From positions 1 to 64,000 of the IMG/VR virus record IMGVR_UViG_3300037140_000081: 64,000 bases of DNA, one strand, 5' to 3'. Position 1 is the first letter of the stretch; each line of letters starts with the position of its first letter. The position numbers and the translations under genes are program-made. Under the pieces are notes generated by a model. The model ran no database searches. It was given only the letters and a program-made list of their open reading frames with translations, and was not told where the DNA came from. Shown piece after piece: positions 56,137 through 64,000 of this stretch. Origin of the DNA: a virus.

Positions 56137-58892
56137 TAGACCTCCCTCAATTCTTTAACTGTGGGCGCCATTTGGATATTAGAAATATCCACCCTGGCAG
56201 TTACCCGGACCTGCCAGAACTCGCATTTCTGGCCTGAGTTGATCCGCAACAGCTCGCCGGACGACCGCAGCTCTCGGGTCGTCACCACGTTGCCGTCCCC
56301 GTATACCTGGATAATACCATACTGCCCGGGGTCTAGGGTACTCCAACTTCCATCGTCCGCGGCTGCCTCGTTACGCTTGGCATTCTGTGCGGGCGTCCCA
56401 GGTGGGATGCTAAAGAAGACCCGCATGGCTGCCAGGTTGTCCTTGAATTTCTGCTGATATAGCTTGCTGGTCCAGATATATGACTGTATAGTAGGCGCGA
56501 AATCGGTAAAGTCATAGTAGTTAATGTTACCCTGTTGGATTAGCATAGTAATACCGGTCCAAGGATCGTTTATTACATTGGCTATATCTTGACTATTCGG
56601 CGCCGTCAGCTGACTAAACCCGATGCGATGGCCGCCGGGCTGGGGCCAAATAGTGAATGACGAGCTATCTGCCGCGTTCAATTCAATCGTGAACCCGTTC
56701 TGGGCCTGTGATGCATCACCGTCGGCGCCGATAGTCCCGAAGGCAAAATAGCACGACGACTGCATGACGGCATGCAAGTTTTTCTGCGGGGTCAACTGGG
56801 CCCATTTATCCCGCGTGATCCACATTTCAGTGGTGTTCACCATTGGGCCAGTAGTCACAATTTTGATCAGGCCCTTCGTGCTGGAATAATACATGCCTTC
56901 ACTGGTGGCTAGGATGGACCCACGCGACGTACACGGGGCGCTCTCCGGGAACTTGAGTAAGGTCATGCTACCTGGGTTGACACCGGAGGCAGTGTAAGGG
57001 GTGCCGTTCGTCGCGGCTACTACGGACGTACCAATTATCCCGAGACCTACAATAGGGAATTCCGTGGTGATGACATACCCCGGCGGCCATGCATGCGGCC
57101 GATACGGTTCAGAGAACCATATCTCGTTGTCACGAAACCCGACGGACATGCCATTTGGCATAGCGACAATACCGTTGACACCTTGCTCCGGTGGGAACCA
57201 GGTTGTGCTGGGCAGTTGAAAATTTTGTGCGATGATCGCACCGGACCAGGTGTCGGCAACCTGTAATGTTCCTGTAGACACCAGAGTGCCATCCGTCGCT
57301 TGGGTGTCTATAACCGTCGTGACTGTATTTGACACAATATCAATGTCACCCACCCAGAAAAATACTGTTGATCCAGTGAGAGCGGACACCGTTCGGTAAA
57401 TCCTGAGGGCCGTTATATTTCGTACTACCCCCATGTCATCCGGCACGGGGGGCGTCATCTTAACCGTCCAAGTACCGTTGGACCAGCCGGTAGTGAGCGT
57501 CGGCGGGCTAGGCGGGCTCTCCTCCCCATACGCAGACAACCAGGTGTACACATAGGCTCGCACGTCTAAGATTGAAGACGTAGTACAGTTCGCCCACATT
57601 TGGAAATCGGGAGTAGTGGTTGAACCCGAAAAAATCCCTGGAGGACCATTGGTCCAGGTATTAGATTGCTGCAACCCGCCCGCATTATTCGCGTCATCGG
57701 CTAACTTAAAGCCTACCGAGGTATCGGCCATAAAACCGATCCAGTATTTCGTGGCATTCAACAGCCCTGGCGGCTGGGAGAACTGACTTATGATCGGCAC
57801 GCCGGTCACGCAGCCAGTAATAATGTCACCAAATGAGATCAAAGTGCCCGGAGCCCCTAGATTATCTGAGTAGAGCACGGCAGCACATTTGCCAGTCGTG
57901 GTGGGTGAGGCGGGCATAATCTCTATACTATCCAAAGACATAGCCCCGGTAGTGGTAATTGGTGCAACCCATATTGTATTGGCGCCGGGCACATTATTAT
58001 TGATCGACGTGGACGTAGGCAAACCTAGCAATGTCTGGTTGCCGCCCCCCGCAACGGAGACAGCCGGAGCAACACCAGGGGGGTATAGCCCCAGAGCCCA
58101 AGCGGGCAAGCCCGCGGCAATGCGGTCATAGGTGTTGTACTGCGGTGCCAATGAAGGGCTAGAGAAATAATAGCGGTTGAATTTGTCATCGACCACCGGT
58201 GACCGCATTACCTCGGTTTCCTGGTCCAGGAACTCCAACCAGGTAGCTGGTCCGGTGATCGTGTTGTCAAATGACTTATTCACGCCTCCAACATACGAAG
58301 GGTGTACCCAACTCATACGAGCACCGCCAGTGCTCTCGGTTGTCGTAGTACCATTGTATGCGGCACCAGGATCATCGGCTACCACGTTAATACCGCCAGG
58401 GAAACCTCCGCCGCCGCTCCTAATCGCGAAAGAGTTCTTCGTGATGGGTGTGGTCCGGTCAACCGCCATGTTGGCATATGTACCAGTGCCATAAAGAGTA
58501 CCAGCGCCGGCGGACAAAGTGATTGCAGCAAATAAATTTATCGCGCAAGCGTTTCCATCAACACCAATTAATACATCAAATGGGTTCACCAAGGCGGCAA
58601 CGAACTTGTAGGTCACCTCCCCGATTTTTACCGTGTCACCAGCCAGTGGGAGAACATTTATATATAGTGAGTTGCCCGCGGTGCCGCTGGTTATAGTTGG
58701 TACGCGATAAGCAAATTTCGCCGCGGAATTTACCAGAGCCCGCAGCAGTTTAGGCACGCGCCAGCCAGTACAGCTACCTGAGAACAGGTAGCCGTTGGTA
58801 GACTGGGCAGCTTGGCCTTCGGGTAATAGCGTAGTGTCCCAAGCGGGCAACTACAACATGCCGCCGAATTGTTGAATTTTGATCGGGGCCAT
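56136..58892 (-). CDS. Tail nozzle (tail tubular B)-like protein, interrupted by an in-frame amber codon
   Basis: Large beta-rich tail protein. Translation signals point to ATG 58890-58892, with AGGAAGG 10 nt upstream inside the endonuclease gene. The first residues MAPIKIQQFGGML match the family opening (basic, then FGG). Codon 14 is TAG (58851-58853); the frame continues directly as LPAWDTTLLPEGQAA, then GYLFSGSCTGWRVPKLLRAL, for 904 more residues (ETEVMRSPVVDDKFNRYYFS, WISG-type beta repeats). A TTG right after TAG could restart translation. Otherwise intact, so a point or 6-nt change, readthrough or a sequencing error are all possible. Confidence 0.8.
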
Positions 58893-58895
58893 GTG

Positions 58896-59267
58896 CTACA
58901 CCTTCCTTTCTAGGTAGTCTGCCAACGCTCGGAGGCGCTGTGGATCATCTGCTACTTGACCGAGTGCCATATTGCACCCATTACAGAGTATCCCGCGAAC
59001 TATCCCTGTTTTATGATCATGGTCAGTTGACCAATGACCGGTTTTCCGACCGGGAAAAATTGACTTACATATAGCACAAGCCCGGCCCTGTGCGTCAAAC
59101 ATGGCATCCCACTCGTCAGGAGTGAGATTATAGTGGCGCCTAAGATCATAAGTACGATACTGGTGTCTCATCTTCCCTGGGTTTGCAGCTCGCCACTTCA
59201 ACGTGTACGCCTGGTGCTTGGCCTTCCCTTTGGGCGTATTTAGGTATTTCCTTTGTGCAGGGCGCAT
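58896..59267 (-). CDS. HNH homing endonuclease, endonuclease VII type (copy 5)
   Basis: 123 aa. ACAICKSIFPG, WSTDHDHKTGIVRGILC and GCNMALGQVADD; zinc and HNH residues intact. Ends TAG 4 nt before the tail nozzle start, and carries that gene's ribosome site within its own last codons, so the two are translationally tied. Confidence 0.88.
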   Translation of the reverse strand: MRPAQRKYLNTPKGKAKHQAYTLKWRAANPGKMRHQYRTYDLRRHYNLTPDEWDAMFDAQGRACAICKSIFPGRKTGHWSTDHDHKTGIVRGILCNGCNMALGQVADDPQRLRALADYLERKV

Positions 59268-59270
59268 CGG

Positions 59271-59645
59271 TTACAACGTTCTAGGTTTCAGGACAGCATC
59301 GGTACCTTGTTTCATGTTGGGGACATAATCTTTCGGGCGATAGACCGGTGTGCTCGTACCCTGTGAGGGGTCGCGCTTGGGCACAGGGCGGTTCTTTTGG
59401 GCCTCGGTGGCGAGTGCAACGCGCTTGGCGCCTTCGGCCATTTCGAGTTGCGTTTGGGTTGCAATGGCCTGGGGTACGGGAGGGGGGACATACACCGGCT
59501 CTACCTTGTTTCGGTTGGCCAGCACCTCGGCAACGAAATCATCGCGCCGGATCGTGGCCGCGTCGCGGGTAGCGATCTCGGGCTCAGGACTTGCCTGCGT
59601 TGGCTGATCCGCTGGCAGATGCAGTGTCGGTCGGTCCGTTGGCAT
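59271..59645 (-). CDS. Unknown protein, 124 aa
   Basis: 124 aa from ATG 59643-59645, with a clear AGGAGATA ribosome site. Pro- and charge-rich, mostly disordered: THLPADQPTQASPEPEIATR-like N-terminus, helix in RRDDFVAEVLANRNKV and LEMAEGAKRVALATEAQKN. No family. Overlaps the next upstream gene by 62 nt. Confidence 0.6.
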   Translation of the reverse strand: MPTDRPTLHLPADQPTQASPEPEIATRDAATIRRDDFVAEVLANRNKVEPVYVPPPVPQAIATQTQLEMAEGAKRVALATEAQKNRPVPKRDPSQGTSTPVYRPKDYVPNMKQGTDAVLKPRTL

Positions 59646-59832
59646 TGGTATCTCCTACGTTGGTGGGTTTTATCGCGGAAGCATTGAATGCGCCTCCAAT
59701 AGCGGCCTCGCGGGCTCCGTGGTCCTTGTGTTCAGCCCGACCTTGGGAATAGAGAATACGCGGCCGGGCGGACGATGCTGCCATCGCCGCGGCCAAGGTA
59801 GCGTGCGGCTTCTTAATCTTTCGTTTAGGCAT
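59584..59832 (-). CDS. Small basic Ala-rich protein, 82 aa
   Basis: 82 aa. MPKRKIKKPHATLAAAMAAS at the start; disordered Asn/Thr/Ser-rich end. It overlaps the downstream gene by 62 nt in another frame, so one of the two starts may be misjudged. Unknown function. Confidence 0.5.
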   Translation of the reverse strand: MPKRKIKKPHATLAAAMAASSARPRILYSQGRAEHKDHGAREAAIGGAFNASAIKPTNVGDTNANGPTDTASASGSANAGKS

Positions 59833-59833
59833 T

Positions 59834-60061
59834 TTAAGCCCTGTTTATCAGCTCACAAGCGGGCTTTAGCCGCGCTTTAAATGGTTGAAAGTCAGGGTTA
59901 GCCTTGCTCAACTGTACTAACAAAGAAACAACATCGAGCTTTCCGTCACCTGCAACATAGACTTCGCAGACCTCTTTAGTAGGGAAAGAGAGGCCTTTTC
60001 GCACATATCGGTGCGTTACAGCGGTAGCGGATACCGCCAAATACACGATCATTTCAAACAT
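59834..60061 (-). CDS. Unknown small protein, 75 aa
   Basis: 75 aa. YLAVSATAVTHRYVRKGLSF, EVCEVYVAGDGKLDVVSLLV, PDFQPFKARLKPACEL: beta then helix; two Cys. Probably soluble. Its start is 4 nt from the stop of the tiny membrane gene. Function unknown. Confidence 0.6.
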   Translation of the reverse strand: MFEMIVYLAVSATAVTHRYVRKGLSFPTKEVCEVYVAGDGKLDVVSLLVQLSKANPDFQPFKARLKPACELINRA

Positions 60062-60062
60062 G

Positions 60063-60167
60063 TCAGTGTGCCCCCAGCGCTACAAACGCAAGAAAGCCCC
60101 AAAATAGGATCACCACTAGAAACGCGACGCCGGCGCCGGAGGGCCCTGTTTTATGATATCCGCCCAT
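60063..60167 (-). CDS. Tiny membrane protein, 34 aa
   Basis: 34 aa: MGGYHKTGPSGAGVAFLVVI, then a hydrophobic helix to the end (LFWGFLAFVALGAH). ATG 60165-60167 overlaps the lipoprotein-like gene stop (TAATG). Probably part of the lysis cassette. Confidence 0.58.
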   Translation of the reverse strand: MGGYHKTGPSGAGVAFLVVILFWGFLAFVALGAH

Positions 60168-60427
60168 TAGAACCCCGGACAGTGCAGGCTGATCCCTAGC
60201 CTGTTGCGCGCCGCCAGATCGGGGGCTAGTGCCCTGCCAGCCAACCGGCCGTGCTTGTTGCTGGCAGTATTGTAACGGATCGCGCCAGGCTTGGTTGGCT
60301 TCGCGTTAGCGGCCAAAGCCTCACACACATTGGATATATCGCCCTGGCTACTGGTAGTAACGCATCCAGCGGGGCCGGCGGCGCCCATGAGCAGCACCGA
60401 GGCAGCTAATAGGAAATACCGTTTCAT
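60167..60427 (-). CDS. Exported protein with lipobox-like Cys, possible outer spanin
   Basis: 86 aa from ATG 60425-60427. Signal sequence MKRYFLLAASVLLMGAAGPA followed by GC, a weak lipobox (the residue three before Cys is Pro, not Leu). Mature part about 65 residues, basic, ending LGISLHCPGF. Small secreted lipoprotein next to the lysis genes fits an outer-membrane spanin subunit, but the family is not recognised. Confidence 0.5.
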   Translation of the reverse strand: MKRYFLLAASVLLMGAAGPAGCVTTSSQGDISNVCEALAANAKPTKPGAIRYNTASNKHGRLAGRALAPDLAARNRLGISLHCPGF

Positions 60428-60428
60428 G

Positions 60429-60806
60429 TCAGTTCTCCGAGTTACGGTCCAGATACTCAATAGCCAACCTAAGAATGGTCTGGTTGTCTTTAAAGCGGCC
60501 TAAACCGTTGTTACAGCCATTACACAAAACACCCCGTACCTTCCCTGTTTGGTGATCATGATCTATCACCCAGCCATGCTTAAAGTCAGGATCAGGACGT
60601 TTACAAACCCCGCAGCAGAACCCTTGCCTAGCAAATATAGCATCTCGTGCTTCCGGGGTTAGCCTATACTTCCGTAAGAGAACAGACGCAGCCCAGCGCA
60701 CGTGATTTTTCTTATACCAAGCACGAGCATACGCTTTTCGTTCGGGCAGGTGTAGCGCCCGGTCCTGTTTTCCCCACTTTCGTTTTTGAGCTAACGTTTG
60801 TGCCAT
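60429..60806 (-). CDS. HNH homing endonuclease, endonuclease VII type (copy 6)
   Basis: 125 aa from ATG 60804-60806; the frame upstream is covered by the neighbouring gene. FCCGVCKRPDPD, WVIDHDHQTGKVRGVLC, GCNNGLGRFKDN; zinc and HNH residues intact. Inserted inside the lysis cassette. Confidence 0.88.
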   Translation of the reverse strand: MAQTLAQKRKWGKQDRALHLPERKAYARAWYKKNHVRWAASVLLRKYRLTPEARDAIFARQGFCCGVCKRPDPDFKHGWVIDHDHQTGKVRGVLCNGCNNGLGRFKDNQTILRLAIEYLDRNSEN

Positions 60807-60807
60807 T

Positions 60808-61188
60808 TTAATTCCGGGGGTCGTCGTAGGGGTCATGTGTCTTAGACGGCGATGTTGCCTTATCGACCTTTTTGTGGACAGTGGTAGTGACAACCACCTG
60901 TCTAGCTTCGCACTCTATCTTGGCATCACGGGCGCCAATATACTCTCCGCCCAGAACCAACGCAACTGCAAACGCGGCCCACAGCAAGTCCTTACGCAGC
61001 GGCTTGAAGAAGTCAGCCAAGATGGGGCCCACCAGAGGAATTCCGGCGAGCAACTGACTGCCAAAGGCAAGACCGAGCAAGATCGCGATGGCAACCCAGC
61101 CGAGGCCCTTATGCACAAGACTGTCCCATGCACCCGCAAACGCGAGTTCAACGCCCATAACAAGCTTGTCAAACAACCATCCGAACAT
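60808..61188 (-). CDS. Membrane protein of the lysis cassette (inner spanin- or holin-like)
   Basis: 126 aa. Two or three hydrophobic segments (GLGWVAIAILLGLAFGSQLL, LLAGIPLVGPILADFF, DLLWAAFAVALVLGGEYIGA), then a short charged tail (CEARQVVVTTTVHKKVDKAT). It directly follows the endolysin gene. The multi-segment layout is closer to a holin; the tail is closer to an i-spanin. Confidence 0.6.
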   Translation of the reverse strand: MFGWLFDKLVMGVELAFAGAWDSLVHKGLGWVAIAILLGLAFGSQLLAGIPLVGPILADFFKPLRKDLLWAAFAVALVLGGEYIGARDAKIECEARQVVVTTTVHKKVDKATSPSKTHDPYDDPRN

Positions 61189-61190
61189 GA

Positions 61191-61898
61191 CTATTTCTCC
61201 ATAAACCAGTGGATTATACCACTGTACCAGTGGGTTGGCGCCGGAGCAGGTGTCACTACTATACCCTTTATCGGTGCATTTGCAATCACTTTCGGCGGCA
61301 GAACGATGGCAGCAGCTTCCTTATCCGCGGTCTTTTGATCCACATTATACGCCGGCTCGGCCATAACGCCTGAGTTTGGCAGCGGCGGCTCATTGTTATT
61401 CAGGCACAGCTTACGCTCGGCTGTGCGCCGATTTTTCAAACCCTGCCGGAACTGGCCATTAGACTTGACATACAGCATCAGCGCATCGCAACCATGTGTA
61501 GGGTTACCAGCGTTGATATATCGGGCGACGCTCGATTTACATAGCGCGCCGCCTCCCACATTGTAGGTGAACGAAATAATTGCCGCGTGCCGATATCCCG
61601 GCATCGGGACATGAATACAGCGTTCAACCTGCTTCTCGTAGCGTGGCAAGTCATTAGCGAGGATCACACCAGCCTGAACCTTCGTGACCTTGTCACCAAT
61701 CCGCACGTTCTCAATGTGACCATATCCAATAGTATTTACGCCCCGCGGATCAATCGGATCATGATGGCCAGTCGGCGCAAAGCCTTCCCACACGACGATA
61801 CACGCAACCGCGGCTGCTACCCAGCCACCGCGCCCCTTTGGGTTGATTGGCGTCACGGCATTGTCAAGCGCCGGATTGTTGAGGCTCATTTGGCTCAT
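61191..61898 (-). CDS. Endolysin, GH24 lysozyme with SAR-type N-terminus
   Basis: 235 aa. Hydrophobic weakly charged N-terminal helix (GGWVAAAVACIVVWEGFAPT) contains the catalytic Glu, as in SAR endolysins; DPRGVNTIGYGH carries the conserved Asp and Thr of phage lysozymes (P22/T4-like E-D-T triad). ISFTYNVGGGALCKSSVARY and RQGLKNRRTAERKLC are further GH24 marks. The last 60 residues are a Pro-rich extension. It hydrolyses peptidoglycan. Confidence 0.88.
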   Translation of the reverse strand: MSQMSLNNPALDNAVTPINPKGRGGWVAAAVACIVVWEGFAPTGHHDPIDPRGVNTIGYGHIENVRIGDKVTKVQAGVILANDLPRYEKQVERCIHVPMPGYRHAAIISFTYNVGGGALCKSSVARYINAGNPTHGCDALMLYVKSNGQFRQGLKNRRTAERKLCLNNNEPPLPNSGVMAEPAYNVDQKTADKEAAAIVLPPKVIANAPIKGIVVTPAPAPTHWYSGIIHWFMEK

Positions 61899-62212
61899 AG
61901 ATCAACGCCTTTTTGGTTCATCAAGCGGAAGAGGCCACCGCCGAAAACGAGAACGATGACGAGCGCAGCGAACGCGCGCGGAGGGACCCACGATATGAAA
62001 GCGGGAACGATCATGTACGCAGCGGTGATCCCCATGAGGACAAATTGCACACGCATCGACCACAGCTTGTGGAAGTCCCGCCAGTTCGGGTCGAACCACA
62101 ACGCCGCTTGCTGGCGCGGCGTCTCTTTCCCGATTTGCGTCGGGTCAGTCTGCACCACGCGAGCGGGTGCGACTTCGAGAACTACCGGGGGGGTGGGTTC
62201 CGCCACTGTCAC
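61895..62212 (-). CDS. Holin (DUF7940-like)
   Basis: 105 aa. N-terminal 50 residues polar, then HKLWSMRVQFVLMGITAAYM and PPRAFAALVIVLVFGGGLFR: two membrane helices with the LWSxRL start and PPxxFAAL turn of a common phage holin family. The stop overlaps the endolysin start (ATGA). Expected to make the membrane lesion that starts lysis. Confidence 0.75.
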   Translation of the reverse strand: MTVAEPTPPVVLEVAPARVVQTDPTQIGKETPRQQAALWFDPNWRDFHKLWSMRVQFVLMGITAAYMIVPAFISWVPPRAFAALVIVLVFGGGLFRLMNQKGVDL

Positions 62213-62652
62213 ACCGCGTCTTCGATCTCAGTGGCGATCTTCTTGACCTCGTCCTCGACCACCTGGAGTTCGGCCTTCACCCGGCTACCGAAAGACGGCT
62301 TTGTGTCCCGCACCGGCACGGGACCCTGCACCGCCGACGTGGCGACAATCACAGTGTCGGGAGGAACCGCTGCGGGCTGATTTGAGACAGCCACCTGAGC
62401 GTCGGCAACGCGCTGATCTTCCACGGCCTTCGCCGCATTGGTAGTCTCAGCCAGTTCATTAACAGTCTGTATCTTGAACGCGTTTGGCGTTGCAGACGTT
62501 GGGTCCAACACAGCAACCTGTAAAACTTCCGGGGGCTGAGTTGAAGTGTCCGTCAATCCCTTTAGGACGGCCTCGGCCTTGGCTTCCACTTCCTTCGCAG
62601 CGCTAGCCACTTCGGCCATTTCGCGGGCGGTCAATTCCTCAATCGGGGTCAT
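62209..62652 (-). CDS. Helical Ala/Glu-rich protein before the holin
   Basis: 147 aa from ATG 62650-62652 (CCGGAGA upstream). Helical: TAREMAEVASAAKEVEAKAE and ELQVVEDEVKKIATEIEDAV at the two ends, with a Pro/Gln-rich middle. Overlaps the holin start (GTGA/ATGA). Function unknown; no membrane segment. Confidence 0.58.
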   Translation of the reverse strand: MTPIEELTAREMAEVASAAKEVEAKAEAVLKGLTDTSTQPPEVLQVAVLDPTSATPNAFKIQTVNELAETTNAAKAVEDQRVADAQVAVSNQPAAVPPDTVIVATSAVQGPVPVRDTKPSFGSRVKAELQVVEDEVKKIATEIEDAV

Positions 62653-62665
62653 GTCAGTTCTCCGG

Positions 62666-62950
62666 TTATGGCGCAATTACGTGGAAGTTGATGGTGTCAT
62701 TGCTGACTTCCGTTGTATTGCTAGTGGCTACAACGGCAACGGTAAAGTCTTCATTAATAACCCCGCCGGACACGAAAAACGTGATTTTATGGCCCTCTAT
62801 AATGGCCACCCCGGAGATCGTTGCACTGGGCATACTGGACGTTACCGCGGCGGCGGTGAGCCAATCACCATCGCGCAGCGCGTCGCAGTACTCAACATAG
62901 TACTGACGCACATTTCCTACGGTAAAATTCTTCTTTGTTAAGAGCGCCAT
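62666..62950 (-). CDS. Fiber-tail adaptor-like protein, 94 aa
   Basis: 94 aa. VRQYYVEYCDALRDGDWLTA, KITFFVSGGVINEDFTVAVV, TTEVSNDTINFHVIAP. The pattern matches the N-terminal domain of the fibre gene at the left edge ([16 protein letters not shown] ... [19 protein letters not shown]). Here the domain stands alone, without a collagen shaft. Likely links a fibre to the tail. Confidence 0.7.
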   Translation of the reverse strand: MALLTKKNFTVGNVRQYYVEYCDALRDGDWLTAAAVTSSMPSATISGVAIIEGHKITFFVSGGVINEDFTVAVVATSNTTEVSNDTINFHVIAP

Positions 62951-62954
62951 GATG

Positions 62955-63434
62955 CTATGTCCAAGTTATTACCATTTTACCATTTGTACCTGCATAGGCA
63001 CCAATGTTGCCAGCGATGCCGCCGCTGCCAGTGTTCCAAGACACTAATTGCCCTACTCCGAATGCTCCAGGAGAATATGTTTTTAGACAGAACCCACCAA
63101 ACCCACCTGGACCACCGCCGCTAATGCCCGCACCCCCTGCGGAGCCGCCGTAACTGTGGTTTATATCGCCACCAACAGCGGTACCGTTGGCGCCTATACT
63201 GCCATAACTGCCGCCGTGACCACCGTAAGCGTGCAAAGTTGCAAAACCAGAAGCCGACCCAGTGCCGCCTACATATCCGGACGTACCACCGCCGCCGCCG
63301 GCGCCGTATAGTTTAACTACCAATGAATTAAACGCTGGTATAGGAAAATTTCCGGAACCAGCATACGGTTTTGAATACGACCCAGCAATAGCCGTTGGGT
63401 CCATTAGCATTGCGCCTGAGGTTGCTCGTGCCAT
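62955..63434 (-). CDS. Glycine-rich tail protein, paralogue
   Basis: 159 aa from ATG 63432-63434, overlapping the fibre stop as TAATG. FPIPAFNSLVVKLYGAGGGG matches DVPLFNTLTIELWGAGGGG of the 716-1453 protein. Gly-rich runs end in a beta-type finish (NGKMVITWT, compare GQITFTWS). Likely fibre-tip or receptor-binding partner. Ends TAG. Confidence 0.82.
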   Translation of the reverse strand: MARATSGAMLMDPTAIAGSYSKPYAGSGNFPIPAFNSLVVKLYGAGGGGGTSGYVGGTGSASGFATLHAYGGHGGSYGSIGANGTAVGGDINHSYGGSAGGAGISGGGPGGFGGFCLKTYSPGAFGVGQLVSWNTGSGGIAGNIGAYAGTNGKMVITWT

Positions 63435-64000
63435 TATGTTAACTTCGTTCCAGAGATTATCCATTCAGTTGAAGTCACTTTGAGCGCAGTTGCAACACCG
63501 TCAGCACCGAGCGACCGGTTGCCGGTAGTGCCCGCGCCGGCCAAGCGCATCGTATCCGTGGTGATGGCTATCGTGATCACACCCGCAGAGTGTTGATTGA
63601 CGAACGTGAGAACGGTACCAATCGGATAGGCGACGTTAGCATTGCTGTTAATTGTCCAGGTGCGCGCGGTCGTATCCGCGCTCGGATGGAAGACATGACC
63701 CCCCGCGTCTGCAAGAACTAGGGTATATGCTGCGCTCTGCGAGTTCTGTGGTAACGAAGCAGCACCGGTGGCCCCGGTGATGCCGGTTGGGCCAGTCCCG
63801 CCCACCGTCCCGTTAAATCCGGTCATACCGGTTGGACCTGTACTACCCGCGGAACCCGCAGCACCCGTGGCTCCTGTATTCGTCGCAGTTCCAGGAGAAC
63901 CGGTGTTGCCGGTTGGCCCAGTGACAGTGCTCGCCGCACCAGTGGCTCCTGTAAAACCAGTTGGACCAGTAACAGTGCTAGCAGCACCTACCGCACCGCC
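63434..64000 (-). CDS. Collagen-like fibre, C-terminal part (5' end beyond window)
   Basis: 189 codons read to the right edge without a start. The visible N-terminal part is Gly-X-Y triplets ([21 protein letters not shown]). The final 107 residues form the same head domain as the 1453-2454 fibre ([48 protein letters not shown]). Probably the end of the fibre gene whose start is at 488, if the genome is circular or permuted. Confidence 0.82.
   Translation of the reverse strand, partial: GGAVGAASTVTGPTGFTGATGAASTVTGPTGNTGSPGTATNTGATGAAGSAGSTGPTGMTGFNGTVGGTGPTGITGATGAASLPQNSQSAAYTLVLADAGGHVFHPSADTTARTWTINSNANVAYPIGTVLTFVNQHSAGVITIAITTDTMRLAGAGTTGNRSLGADGVATALKVTSTEWIISGTKLT

Noticed and set aside
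56136-58892. Genome-wide amber recoding
   Set aside because: TAG ends several genes cleanly (for example at 10923, 58896 and 62955) and no suppressor tRNA with CTA anticodon was found.
1-64000. CRISPR array, integrase, transposase, rRNA
   Set aside because: No spaced direct repeats, no tyrosine or serine recombinase motifs and no transposase were seen; tandem repeats present are coding or iteron-like.

Overview
The window is most of the genome of a tailed double-stranded DNA phage. The gene set is podovirus-like: P22-type portal and coat, no tape measure or long-tail tube/sheath genes, very large internal virion proteins, a tail nozzle-like protein and collagen-like fibres. No integrase, rRNA or core bacterial gene is present. 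A Gram-negative, probably proteobacterial host is inferred from the strong Shine-Dalgarno sites, a SAR-type endolysin and a DUF3309 membrane peptide. Genes are packed tightly, with TAATG and ATGA stop/start overlaps almost throughout.

Layout. (1) 1-17775, minus strand: tail fibres, small structural proteins, head-tail adaptors, coat, scaffold, then a block of sugar- and sulfate-modifying enzymes (epimerase, methyltransferase, two related HtrL-like proteins, a GT2-TPR protein, a sulfotransferase) interleaved with two collagen-like head-fibre-type proteins, ending at the portal. (2) 17886-20635, plus strand: small terminase, an RNase H-fold exonuclease with a zinc ribbon, large terminase. (3) 20638-24102, minus strand: a leftward operon of tiny membrane and basic proteins, a possible holin, a winged-helix-like regulator, an Acb2/Tad1-hairpin-like candidate anti-CBASS protein, and a perfect terminator. 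(4) 24103-24938: a divergent control region with iterons, inverted repeats and structured leaders, the likely replication origin. (5) 24939-44857, plus strand: early and replication genes, including a metallopeptidase, two odd tRNAs, a family A DNA polymerase split in two by a homing endonuclease, nucleotide phosphohydrolases, RecB-like and VRR nucleases, an SNF2 helicase and a primase-helicase. (6) 44829-64000, minus strand: a proteasome-like protease, three giant internal virion proteins, a tail nozzle-like gene broken by an in-frame amber codon, the lysis cassette, and a second fibre/glycine-rich module.

The fibre gene cut by the left edge and the fibre gene cut by the right edge have complementary missing halves. 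This suggests a circular map only slightly longer than this window, with one fibre gene spanning the junction.

Most notable: eight homing-endonuclease-like genes; a split polymerase; two tRNA-Glu-like genes with 8-nt anticodon loops; a threonine-rich collagen-fibre plus glycan/sulfate-modification block that may be a virion decoration system; a recurring GCCCGAYGCGGCA element near gene starts; and the amber codon in an essential-looking tail gene beside a homing endonuclease.
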